From Gamarada debralockiae (Eukaryota > Ascomycota > Leotiomycetes > Helotiales > Hyphodiscaceae), in the NCBI GenBank assembly GCA_002803225.1, contig NXFV01000306.1, positions 16,179 through 80,178 on the forward strand: a DNA stretch of 64,000 bases. Reading direction: 5' to 3'. The position numbers and the translations under genes are program-made. This document shows positions 48,401 through 59,870 of the stretch, one piece after another. How positions within the stretch are numbered: position 1 is the first letter of the stretch; each line of letters opens with the position of its first letter. Under the pieces are notes generated by a model that saw only the letters and a list, made by a program, of their open reading frames with translations, made no database searches and had not been told where the DNA came from.

Positions 48401-49469
48401 GGGTAGAAATAGACTCACCAGGTGACGCTTTGTCCACCTTTCCCGCCCTTTCCTCCTGGTCCTGGAGTCCCGTGCTCTCCAGCAAGGCCACCTTTGCCAC
48501 CGCTCACTTCCCAACTCGTTGCGAGCAGTAAATGAGTCTTATCTTCATCAACATAGATGCGAATCTGACCGCCGTTACCAGCATCTCCACCATCTGTCCC
48601 GGACCCAGCACTTAACCGGTCAGCACAAGTATCTCCCATCAGAAAATACGTTCACTTACTTGCCACCATTCCCACCAGGAGTTCCGGCCTAAAACCAAAA
48701 TCAACATTCAAACACGGCATGAAGACGATCGAAAACTCACAGTAGCATCCTGAACCCTCGTTGCATCCTCCCCGGGCGTCCCATTCATCCCACTCTGGCC
48801 ATCACAGCCTCTCCTACCCGCCTCTCCATCCCCGCCCACAGCCTCAAACACTACATCTTTCTGCGGTAAGATCTCTGTTGTTGCCGGATTCCGGTTCTCT
48901 GGTACTTGCATCCGGATCCTGACTACAAAGCCCTCAGGCCGAGTCGGAGACTCTGTCAATTCAACGTAAAGCGTGCCTGCAGGCTCGCCGCGCCGAGCGG
49001 GCGTTGCATCCGCGCCATGAGCGCCGTGGATCGAGGCTGCTGCTCTTCTCTAATGGACGCGTTAAAACAGAGCTCAACAAAATGGAACTCAGGTGAAAAA
49101 ATCTAGAAATACTGACAATGAGTTCGCGATTCTGCTCGGTCTGCCGATTATCAGGGCCATCCGACCCATTGCGCCCATTGACAGAGAGCACCACAGGCCT
49201 GGACATCGCTCTCAATTGCACGGCCTCGCAATACGTATATTCTCGCAATATAGACAAAACTTACGCACAAAAATCAGACGAAACGAAGCTCACAGCAGTA
49301 CTGGAGCTCTTGTCGTTTGCATGACGCGCAAGGAAAAGAAGTCAACAAAAGTAATGAAACATTACGCATCACCTCCCACGCAGGCGCCAGCCTTGCCCTC
49401 AAACCGCAAATCTGCCTCGCCGTTGTCTCCCGCATGCGATAAAGCAGCACGAGCGAAGCGAGCCAGCAT
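45438..49469 (-). CDS. large protein with collagen-like Gly repeats and DUF7932-type C-terminal region
   Basis: Seven exons (49469-49366, 49210-49117, 49049-48741, 48688-48660, 48610-48419, 48371-47830, 47779-45438) join in phase to 1,203 residues. The N-terminal 280 residues have Gly-rich collagen-like stretches (GRNGSDGPDN, GGDGEAGRRGCDGQSGMNG, GKGGLAGEHGTPGPGGKGG), then a Cys-rich short segment (CECSGGNGHCTGC) and GNDGIDGQRGEKP. The C-terminal 900 residues contain no catalytic motif I recognise but resemble the fungal DUF7932 proteins. No signal peptide is visible with this start. Because exon 1 begins in the middle of Gly-rich text, an upstream exon before 49469 (open frame to about 49969) is possible. 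Function is unknown; triple-helix-like assembly is inference from composition. Confidence 0.72.
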
Positions 49470-50316
49470 GTAGAGCAGAGCTCGATTCACTTTTGCGGCA
49501 TGAGGCTGAAAGGTACCCAGGTGATTGGTGCGGGGATCGCTCGTTCCCCGTGAAAGCCAGGAAAAGCAAAAGCTGCAGGCCCTGAACGCCTGGTTTTCAC
49601 AACGAATGAGAAGCTTCGGAGATCGGCATGCGTGCTGGAACGGGTGGTATTTTGATGCAAGCCGTAATTTTTATGATAAGAGCGGAAATTATGAAGACTA
49701 ATTGTGGAAAGAGAAGGCTGGGGATGAAAGGAAGCTCGAATCGAGGATCCCGAGGACGTGGGTGCCAGCGCAGAGCAGCCTAGGACGAGAGATAAGAAAG
49801 CCTGTCCAAAACTCTGATTGACCATCTCAAATAAGTTCTGAGGATCGTCTGCATCTGGTCTTTTTCTCCCACTGAGGTCCATGCCAGGTCTGTTGGCAAA
49901 ATGTGTTTGGGGCGAAGAAGGCGCGGGGAAATGAACTTGGCGTGAAGGCAGGGAACTAGCACAAGTCACCTGACACGAACAGTAACGACCCGGCTCAGCT
50001 GTTTACTGTACCTATTCAAATCTGGAAGACAGCCCATAGCACGCAATCAGACGGTAGAGCTTAGAAATCGGAGCGGTGAAGACATACGGAATCACATAGA
50101 TGGGACAAACTCACGGTCAGGACTCATGAACTCTCTTTACATGATCATGATTCATTCATAATTTTTATATACAAATATCAACTGCCGAATATTGGATGAT
50201 ATGTGAGCTTACTTTGCCTTTCCAGGGCTCTGCCACTGGGCCATCGCGCCCAACTTGAGGACCAGATGACGCAAGGGGCAGTCTCTCTCCCCCAGTGATT
50301 GTGCCTCCGGAAGCAC
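49470..50316. other. intergenic or upstream exon region of the Gly-repeat gene
   Basis: A minus open frame at 49487-49969 has no domain and no good junction to the next exon. It may contain the true first exon of the gene to its left. The rest shows nothing. Confidence 0.35.
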
Positions 50317-51574
50317 TTACACCGAACTTAGAATTTGTTTATTCCCCAGTCGTGCGTATGGACCGCAGGCTTTTCGTTGGCGTTGGCGCTGGGTGGGGAG
50401 ACTCAGCGGCGAATGGACAAACCGTTTAGCGGAGCGCATCTCGAAATGTTCGATTATTTTAGTCTCCGAAGTCAAGCTGGAAGGAGGGCTCTCCCGGTTG
50501 GGGCTGGTAGCGCTTGTAGGGCTCATGCTCACACCAAGCCCCAAGTCTCCGAGTTGGAAGGCTCTCGGGGTATCTGTTTTCGTGAATTCCTCCCAAAACT
50601 TAAGACAATCTATGTTGAGTAAGCATAGGATCGCGAGAAGCACAGAAGAAACAGTGGACGGTTGACTAGCAAAGAAGTGTACCTTTCTCGTCGAAGAAGT
50701 CGATCGTAAGTCCTCTCATGTCTCTTGCCTCGAAACTACCCGACCTCTCTCGCAGTTGCGCAAAGGCCCTTTCACCGTTCGAGTCGGATGAGCTGATAGT
50801 GGTAATGGTCCCTTGCGTATACCGTCGCGACAAAGAGTTTGTTCTCACTCGAGACAACGATCAGCCTTCTTTACACTCCAGTGTTATTTGTTTCTTCATT
50901 GGTTTTTTCGGTTCTTGGAACAAGTCCACTTTGGACAGAATTAGTCATTATACGCAAGAATTTATAAGTTATTACCTGGCATTCGACAAATCCTGGCTTT
51001 TGATCATTGGTATGTCGAAAGTAATGTATATATATATGCCCAGTATATGGCTCGAGTAGGATCCAGACAGTTCCGCAACGACATAAATAGGTGCTGTCAG
51101 ATTTCATGAAATTGGAGTCGGCAAAAACTTGACCTTTTTGTTAAGGAGGAGTTCTTGAAATTTCACAAAATCTGGACGAGGTGAGTATATGCGCATATCA
51201 GCAATCGGGTTATGCAAACCTTTTTCCTTGTGAGATTTGTATTTTGGCGCACACTGGGGTCTGGTAATCTCGTCGCCATTTTGAGTTTTTGTTGTAATCT
51301 TGAGGCAGTGGGATCCTTTGAACTGCACTCGAAGCTTGTGAGTCTCGTTGTTATCGATATGTCCGTTATCCAAGAAAGGCTTCATTGAAGTTTCTGTGTC
51401 GCTTGGCGTGCTTGGATCAAGTGAATGCCGAACCGTGATATTTCTATCAGCACTGATAGACGTTATTGATTTCACTTCGCCATCATCAGTTTTCGAGACG
51501 GACGTAATATATGCAGTGATAGCGTGATACTGCCACCAGTATCTATAGTCGGCTACAAGTATGATGATATTCAA
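50317..51574 (-). pseudogene. unassigned gene-like region, probably broken
   Basis: Minus frames of 60-156 codons (51574-51104, 51107-50871, 50857-50666, 50643-50317) have protein-like composition in overlapping order but cannot be joined by clean splice sites. The segment LTIDFFDEKG followed by a donor-like GTAC, and a hydrophobic SVLLAILCLL stretch further on, suggest a membrane protein end. No family was recognised. It may be an intact gene with introns I failed to place. Confidence 0.35.
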
Positions 51575-51779
51575 AACAGCTATTCACGACTTACAAATGT
51601 ACTAAAAAATATACTTCTTGGGAAGTCCCTGTTGATCCCGGTTGGGACGAGGTTGAATGACTTCTACTGTGAACTGGAGGCCTATGATTCGGAGATGATG
51701 GAAAAGACTCGCGTCGACTGCGAGGACGGCTGTGGAAGGGTGGAGGCCAATCGTCGTTAGAATACGTTCTTGGTGAAGG

Positions 51780-52980
51780 AGCGGAGACCGCAGTATACGC
51801 GGTGTCGGTATGTTAATTGGCTCAGAAGGTGGATCGAGGATGCCCGAACTCGACGAGCTGGGAATTGATTATGAAGCGACATTGGGACGGGGATGCAAGA
51901 TCTCTCGTTCGATGCGTTCCCCTAGTTTATCCCAGGCCTGGAGTTCCAATTTCAGTGCCGTTTCTGGTTCAGTAAAACCATCAGGCGAGCCACGCGAGGG
52001 AATTTTGCTGGTCATGACTCCACATCTGGAAGGACAGTGCTGTTGGGGTATTGAGTGAAGCCAGCTGACGTGATGAGCCCAGCGGAATAGTCGAGGTCGA
52101 GTTCGTCTGAGGCGCCGTAGTTGAGCACGTAGTAGTCACCAATTTGTTCGATCGCATTGCTGATGTGTGCGCACTTGGAGCACACTCCTAGACTGCTGAT
52201 ATGGGGCCAGGAGCAGTTGCCTGTAATGCAAGCAACTGGCAGCGACTCAGATTGAATATCGGACTCGGCGACGGTGTAATACATAGCGTAATCGAGGGCA
52301 GCCACCATGTCCAGTGCTGGACCTTGGTCTCCAATCGCAGTGCCTGTGGAGTATGCACTATAGCTGGTGTAGTTGTTTGCTTGAAGGGCTTTTGCCGGTC
52401 CGTCGAGGTCCTACAATTCTACGACTTCTGAGATCGCAGCTTGGACTAGGGTGTGGAAAGCGAAAAAGTAGGACTATGATGAGGGCACCTAGTGATGCAA
52501 GACTCCTTGGGCGTATTGTCAGTAGGTTGTGTGTTTCGAAAAATTCTCATGATCCGGAAAACTTCAGAAAACTTCTAGACTGACCAGAACTTGAGGCGGT
52601 AGAGAGACACGACAGATCCAAAAGGCCCTCGGCTGGCTTGATCGAACGTGTCGATGTCTTTGAGAGAATGATCATCCTTGAACCAGAGGCATTTCAATTG
52701 GCTGATCGTGCTGTGACCTGGTACATGATACCCAGTTGAGCAATCGTAGCAAAAATGCCAATTGTATGGAGTTGACAAGGGCCATTCGGCAACCGGAGTA
52801 TTGTTAATACGTTGAGGACGATGAACATGGCCATAGTGAAAATAAGGGAGACAAAGCTGCCGATACTCTCGAGTATCCACCATTTATTAGCAAAGTCCTC
52901 GAAGGCTTTCTTCCTTTGAGCAAGAGCAGGCCTATCAGCATCGACAGGTTTCACAGTAATAGGCAGCGTGAAATCAACCG
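51780..52980 (-). pseudogene. DUF3176-type membrane protein relic
   Basis: The minus strand holds the typical order of DUF3176 proteins: KWWILESIGSFVSLIF first membrane helix, TPVAEWPLSTPY, IGIFATIAQLGIMYQV helix, ISQLKCLWF with DDHSLKDIDTFDQASRGPFGS, and an outer segment with VACITGNCSWP and LGVCSKCAHIS. These pieces lie in different frames: at least two frame changes occur between 52640 and 52800, and further stops near 52420 and 52012. The C-terminal part is not recognisable. The family is fungal and of unknown function; this copy is not translatable as read. Confidence 0.7.
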
Positions 52981-53632
52981 TCTAGGTTATGAAAAGGGGG
53001 TCCTTATCATGGTACCTCCATTGTCCAGAGTTTGATGCATCTTTATAGAAGAAAATATCCAATTGTAGCTTCACATGCATAGATATCTCAAATTTAAAGA
53101 TCGTCGATGTTGAACCCCTTTTTATCGCGTCCGGGATCGCGTTGTTTTCCCCATTTCCCGCCAGCCAATCACTTATGATGCTTGATTTCGTTGGTCAGGG
53201 ACCCCTGAAATTAGATTGCGACCTTGTTCACTTCCCATTTCCTACCTTCAAGCGTAATCCTCCTCTTCTCCACCGCTCTCTCCTCCATTGTACATATCGT
53301 GCTCCTGCTTTTTGCTGTCTGATTTCGTGTTCAGCAGCTGACGCTCCTTAACAAACTTAATATTGGCTTTTGTGTTGTACATACACGAGTCGCATCCACT
53401 CATTCTTACCTTTTTCGATTATTCCACTCATTCGTGAAACATCTCCGTGCACGTTTGGCAACAACCTTCGACTCTCCTCTCCGAAACGGTGACAGATCCG
53501 GATCCTGACCGGCCAGTCGAGTGTTCAAAGCCGTCATTTTGGCACTGACTTCAACTGCACAGATCGGACCCTGGTGATTGGGAAGGTGGCATTCCTCAGT
53601 GTTGACCTTTCCAACCTGCCGATCTGCCATTC
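52981..53632. other. promoter region of the TBC gene
   Basis: 650 nt without a supported gene between the DUF3176 relic and the TBC gene; pyrimidine-rich stretches near 53230-53300 suit a fungal promoter or 5' leader. Confidence 0.4.
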
Positions 53633-56600
53633 ATGATGGGTTCAACCAACGATGATTCCCCAATCGAGTCGAATATGGATGGGCAATCGATGCCCCATGA
53701 TTCAATGGTGACTGTCCGGTTGTCAGAACCACCAACTCTGACTGTCAATACCAACGTCCTCGAACATGCGAATAGAGATACGCTTGAACATGCAAAGGGG
53801 CAAGAAAGGCCCGAAATAATGCAGGAGGAGGAAACCACACAAGAGGAATCGCCAAGGATTGCCATGGTAGATCCCAATGGGAATGAGGTTACCAGTCCTA
53901 CCGGTTCGGAATCTGCGGCATCAAGAGACGGCGAATCGAGGAGGGGAAGTGGTAGCTCCGAGGCCTTTGCAGAAGAAGTCAACTGGGAAGAGTTGGAGAA
54001 GACGGAGGAGCAAGAGCCTCGGGATGAGGGATCTGACGACGTGAGTTAAATGAACCCATCAATGCCCATTAGTACTTTGCTAACTTATGAGTCGACTGCT
54101 TTATTACTTGCAAGACTTGAGCAGGAAAACAACCTGCTAGCCACGAATCCAAAGTCAGGCATTACCAAAGCCCAAACAGTCGAGCAACGAACGAGAAGCA
54201 AATCACGACCGCCTTCGATCCAACACCTGAAAAGACTTGTGAACGGTCCTACCCCTTCTGCTCTCCGATATTCTATGATACCTGCCCCTCCGATGACTGA
54301 TCTCGAATTCTATGCTGCTCTGGTACAAGATTACACAAGGACAGCACAATGTCTACCTACGTTACTGTCGAAGAAGATCAGAAGCGGTGTGCCACCTCCA
54401 TTGCGAGGAGTAGTATGGCAGAGCATGTCAGGAGCAAGAGATAGGCTGCTGGAAGATCAATTCGACAGATTGTGCGGCGAGTCGAGTCCATACGAGGGAA
54501 TAATTGGGAAGGACTTGGGGCGAAGTTTTCCTGGTGTAGAGATGTTCCGTGACCCGGAGGGAGATGGACAACGTATGCTTGGGAGAGTGCTGAAATGCTT
54601 CAGTTTGTACGATCACAAGATTGGGTACTGTCAGGGACTTGGCTTCCTTGTTGGCCCTTTGCTTATGCACATGGGCGACAAGCAGGCCTTCTGTGTTTTA
54701 GTCCGGTACGCTCGTTGCAAAACTGAACATTAACTTTTGCTGACACTAATTAGACTCATGGAGCACTACGATCTTCGAAATTGTTTCTTGCCAGATCTGT
54801 CAGGTCTACATGTTCGAATCCATCAATTCCGCGAACTCCTTAAACAACATCTCCCAACCCTTTCGACACATCTTGATGTTCTGCAGATCGAACCCGCATA
54901 CGTTTCGCAATGGTTCCTATCCTTCTTCGCGGTTACATGTCCACTCCCGATGCTCTTCCGCATTTACGATGTGATATTTGCCGAAGGAGCATCTGAAACC
55001 ATCATGCGAGTCGCTTTGTCATTAATGAGAAAGAATGAAGAAAAGATCTTGGCTTGCACAGAATTCGAAGATGTCATGCAGCTGCTTCTATCGAGAGGCC
55101 TCTGGGATTGTTACCACTACAACGCAGACGAATTCGTCAACGACTTTGTAAGCCTGACTGGGGTTGTCACACACGAGAGTCTTCAAGCGTTGGAACAAAG
55201 CTACAAGGAGTCACAGGCTGTAGATGCTGCAGCGACATCGGAAACCGTCGGATCAACAGCTGCACGATTCTTGGGTCGATTATGGGCTGGTTCGAATGCG
55301 AGCACGAAATCGACGAATTTGAGCCCAGGCCTCACTGCGCCATCACGACCAGTCAGCTTTCTGCGAAGGTCTCCCTCGAAACAGAGCATTGCATCCACAT
55401 TAAATTCGATGGAAGGTGGCGGGTCAGATAGCATGCTGAGCTCGACAACAGAGGCTACTTCAATATCGCGGGATTCTTCAAATACAGACGAGTCCTCGAT
55501 CCGAGGGCAGTCCGTTGTCTTCCCCGCACCGGCCGGTATTCCGAAGTCAAACAAGGACAAGAATTTGCATGGCCAGATTGAGGATTTGTTGACGGCATTG
55601 AGCGAGATGCAAAGAGATCATGCCATTCTTGCAACACAATTACAAAAGGAAAGAGAGGAGCGGGAGGAGGATCGTCATGCCGTGCGATCGTTACTGGATG
55701 GACTGAGAAAGAAGACCAGCTCGGAAACGGTCAAGACCTATGGTAGCGAGACCAGTCTTGAGACTGTCAAGCCTGTCGAACCAGAGACGGAAGAAAGGGG
55801 GGTCGAGGAGTCTAAGGAGGAAGCCAGCACCCCTGAACCAATCATGGTTGAAGAGCCAGAAGCTGGCCTTTTGGCCCCACCGGCATCGGTTACTGCAGAC
55901 GATCTCTCCTGCCTCCTAGACGTCGTCGAAGAACGATTCGCTCCCGTCAATAATCGTAGATCGTCAATGCTGCAATCGAAATCCCAACTCCGAGACGAAC
56001 TCGCTCGCTCGAAAGAGCAGCTCATCATCGAAGTCTCAAAATCCCAAGACTTCAGCAGACAACTATCCGAACAACAACAAGAAATCAACAACCTTAAAGA
56101 CCAGGTGAAGGAGGGCCATGTACATATTCGAAACGCCCACGCAGAGAAGCAACGATTAGAAAAACAAATCCATGATCTGCGAGCAAGGAAGAGTACCGCT
56201 ACGACGCCAGATGGAAGCAAAGACAACGAAAGCGAATGGTCGTCCAGACAATCTAGCCATAGCGGACTCCGAGAATTGAAACTCGGTCGCACGAATTCGA
56301 ATCGTTCTCAAGCTCCCACGTTCAGTAAACGAACATCGAGTCTCAATACCGCCGCCATCGCAGCAAAAGAGTACGAGACTCCAAGCCCAATCGCCACACC
56401 ACCGGAAACAAAACAAGAAACAGACGTCGATGCTCTTGTCTTAGAACTCGTGCAAGCAAAGACCGCAGAAGCAGTCGCGAAACAGGAGGCAGAGGAAGCG
56501 AAGTCCAAATTGGAGAGTCTACGGAAGATGCTTGGAATGTCGGCGGGGGATTCCCCTGGTGGCTTGGGACATAGACCGAGTCCTTCCCAGCCGATGATTG

Positions 56601-56749
56601 AGCGTAGTGCTATGATGAGTGGGTTTATGGGGAAACCGGCGCCCAAGGTGGAGGTTCAGACGCCCGTCAGTGCTGTTACCGGGAGCTTTTGGGGTGGGTG
56701 GGGGAAGAGGGCTGTAAGTAATGAGAAAGTTCTTCCTGCAGGGAGTTGA
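53633..56749 (+). CDS. TBC-domain Rab GTPase-activating protein, Gyp5/EVI5-like
   Basis: Exons 53633-54040, 54092-54705 and 54754-56749 join in phase (introns 51 and 48 nt) to 1,005 residues. The acidic Ser-rich N-terminus is followed by the TBC domain at about 234-440: IRSGVPPPLRGVVWQ, the arginine finger in IIGKDLGRSFP (Arg at about 280) and the glutamine finger in IGYCQGLGFL (Gln at about 317), so the catalytic pair is complete. A Ser-rich linker and long coiled coils follow (about 610-660, 740-810 and 880-915), the layout of Gyp5/EVI5 proteins, which act on Rab8/Sec4-type GTPases in polarised secretion. Two start Met codons are adjacent (MMGST). The gene appears intact. Confidence 0.92.
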
Positions 56750-58546
56750 TTTGTGGGTTTTGATGGATGCTGGGTGTATGAGAGAATTTGATGTTTATAG
56801 GTGAATGGCGAAGGAGTAGGAGTCGAGGAGTGAGGGAAGTAGAGCGCACTTAGATACCCGCTGGATTGATGGATACCTATGTACACGAGACTTTTAGGGT
56901 CAATAATTCTATAGGTTTGAAGGGCGACTTGATTTCGTTTTGTTTGTCCTGCTGTGCATTCTGTGAGTGTGGCCTAGCGATTGTAGTTCGAGTGTATTGT
57001 ATCCATCAGTACGAGGTATGCGTAAATTGAACTATGGAATTCATCAATTGAATGTCTAATTGGTCGGTGCAATGGCAATGCGAATCCCACTTATTGATTG
57101 GTTAATAGTAGTCTAGTTGATCATCGTCGGACTTAGCTCTATAGTGTTCGTAAACTAGGTTTCTGTCCTTCTATGCCGCGCACTAAATCCTAAATTCGGT
57201 ACTTAAAACTTTGATTTCCCTCTAGTCTTTAAGGTTCAACCACCTGCATAACGACGTCAAACTACTAAGCCTTCTCTAAGCACTAGCGCAGTAGCACGGT
57301 TAAGCGCACGAAGAAGGATCACTGCCGGAGAAAGGACCCTAATCGTAGGGACCTAGTCTACCTTAACTAACTCACTTCTAACCTTATGATAAGTAGGGCT
57401 ACGAGGGCTAAGAGGGCTAGAGAGTGGTGGTAGAAAACAGGATATCTTCTTTTACTTTATTTCTTTTGTGGTTAGTACTGTAGTAAGGATTTTCTAGTAA
57501 CTGTGATCAGGTATTCTAACGACACTACCTGTAAAAGTAATATATATGGTTTCCATAAGATTGACAGCTCCCATAGAGATATTACCGCTATAGTCCAATT
57601 GATGAATCCCATAGTCTAATTTACGAATGTCTCATATTGATGAGTATCATACAGCAGCTGGAAAACTTCTCGTCGCCGTCATAAAGATCAGCAGGATGAA
57701 AGTGGGCCCAGAATTGGCTTTTCTTCATCATGGCATCCCGTTTAATTATTTGCAGAATTTGGAATTAGTGGCAGTAAGAAGTGAGGAGGCTGCTTGCGTT
57801 GTGTTTCTTAATCGAGAAGAGTGCCTGATAGATAAGGAAGACTGCCGACGAGGATTGGTGCGGACTTTGTGAGCTCTAGTGCACTACAAGCCCGAAGACA
57901 ATGTCTCTTCTGCTCTTTTGTAAACAACTCTATTATGAGTATTCTTTGAGCTCCTACTATAGCCTTGTCTGATATCACCAGATACAGCCGCATTGTATCA
58001 ACTAAAGAAGTCAAGTATAATAGGCTCTTCACTGGATATAGCTGCACTTGAGGATCAAAAGCCTAGCTTGACTTTATTACCAATAAGAGCATAGCATTTA
58101 TAGCCCGCTATAAGCAACTAGAGAAGTCTCCAAAAAAACAAAAAAAAAAAAAAAAACTCTTTAATAGCGACATGGCAAATTTCTTTGAAGAATCATGTTT
58201 TTTTGGTCTTAAAACAGTTGCAATCGAGCTTGTACAACAATCGAATTAACGATCAATCAATACCACCAAGGCCCCGCCGGTATTAACTATTTGATCTTCT
58301 GATTAAAACCCGTGCGAAGTCTTCCGGCATTACCAATTTCTCGTGATTATGATATCAAATGTGAATATAAAGGGCCAGCCTCACAAGGCCATGTATTGGG
58401 GAAAGGTAGTCATAGGTTTCATCAACCTACGATTGGGAGAGGCCTCCGGGTGAAATAGTTTGTGATGTGCAACAAAACATGAAGTGATGCTTGTTCATTG
58501 TCGGGGAAAGTATGCCCTGCAGAGATATTGGCGGAGGGAGTTGGTA
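56750..58546. other. gene-free interval with repeat debris and a poly(A) run
   Basis: No intact gene over 1.8 kb. AT-rich sequence, a plus frame of 81 codons at 57627 and a minus frame of 79 codons at 58047 are without family. An A-rich run (about 58130-58157) follows sequence with scattered stops, as at the end of a retroposed fragment, but no retrotransposon domain was identified. Confidence 0.35.
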
Positions 58547-58993
58547 CAGTACAACCTCTATATAAGAATACTCTAAATAAGAATACCTGACCAATAAGAA
58601 TATGTCCTTTGGTCCCCTTTTTTTAAGGTGAGCTAATAAGAATAACCTCGTTTACTAGAATATTCTTATCAAATCAAGGTCCCGAACCTTGGAACCCACC
58701 TAATTTTACCTTAATATTCTTATAATATCATCACTACAACTACAAATATCATTAGAATGGAGAGAGCGATAGAGACGGTGAAGCTGTGGAAGTTGCAAAA
58801 GGGGACTGATCTTGATATTAAAGCTCTTGGTCGAGTGGAGAGAGATTGTACGACATAAGAGCAATCAGGCTCATCAAACAATAATATTACGATTTTTCGG
58901 GCCAAAATAATCAATTCCCTTTATATAAGAATACCTCCCTTATAAGAATATGCAGGTGATTCCAAACGATATTCTTATATAGAGGTTGTACTG
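58547..58993. mobile_element. 447-bp pogo/Tigger-type MITE
   Basis: Ends are perfect inverted repeats of about 24 bp (left CAGTACAACCTCTATATAAG, continued GAATA; right its reverse complement). TA flanks both ends (58545-58546 and 58994-58995). The inside holds more copies of an ATAAGAATA motif and a short open stretch beginning MERAIETVKLWKLQKG that ends at TAA. No transposase domain is present, so it is non-autonomous. The CAGT start and TA target match the larger NLR-carrying element, but the terminal sequences differ. Confidence 0.88.
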
Positions 58994-59870
58994 TATGGTG
59001 CAGTCAGAGGAGCAAGTGATTTAGGCGACGTCGACAAGTAAAGTTTGCCAACATAGGATCACTGCTGACCATGGCGTTCTACCAACCGTACATATTTTGT
59101 TGGGGGCCTGATAGGTGAGTGGTAGAAGTGCGTGGCGATTTGGATCCGGTTGGTCGGGATTGGGAACCCACGATGTACACTCAATTTGAGTCTAAAGAGT
59201 GTAAATAAAGAACTCCCAGAGTTCTATATTAAGACCTGATCCGGTAGACTTTACAGCCTCTAATCCAGATCTAAGTCTTGATCTAAGCCTTATCCTGATG
59301 AATAACTTCCGTAGTGTAGGTACGTAGTTTTCCAACAGTAGTAACAGATACCTCGTACTACGGGATTGTGACACTACTTCCCTTTACTTAAAACTGTTCT
59401 GGCCATGATCTAAGCTATCAGTTATTCTTCTCCCCTAGCTAAAACTATCCTCTAGAACCTGGTCGTCAGGCAAGGTCTAGCTGCCTCGATGTCAAACCTA
59501 GAAGGCTTATTAGATCGATATGTTCCTCTTGTCAGCGTTCACGTGGCCACGGTCAGGTAAATTAACCATTTGCCGCCTTTATTACAAGTTACTCAATGTA
59601 TTAATTTGTCAAGAAGTCCCGACTTAGGAGATAAGTTAATTTTTGAACGTATATAGTAGACAACCTCGGATACGTAGCCTGAGCTTGTGATAACTCTTCT
59701 GCTCACGACCAGTTCGTATAAAGGTCTTGTGGGTAGGCAACTACAAATAATCACCAGATGTGTTCAGCTCTAGTTCCGTGTTGTCAAGCTTTAGGTCAGA
59801 CAGGGGAACCCTTAGAAATGAACACTTCATTATTACTCAACCAACCAATCCTCTCATCCGTTCCTTCATC
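58994..59870. other. gene-free interval
   Basis: An AT-rich spacer left of the chitinase 3' end. A minus-strand segment of about 200 nt (59374-59172) begins TGTCACA and ends TGTACA, but without matching flanks; see rejected items. Confidence 0.4.

Noticed and set aside
59172..59374. Possible 200-nt solo LTR (TGTCACA to TGTACA on minus)
   Set aside because: The flanking five bases do not form a target duplication and no second copy is seen in the window.
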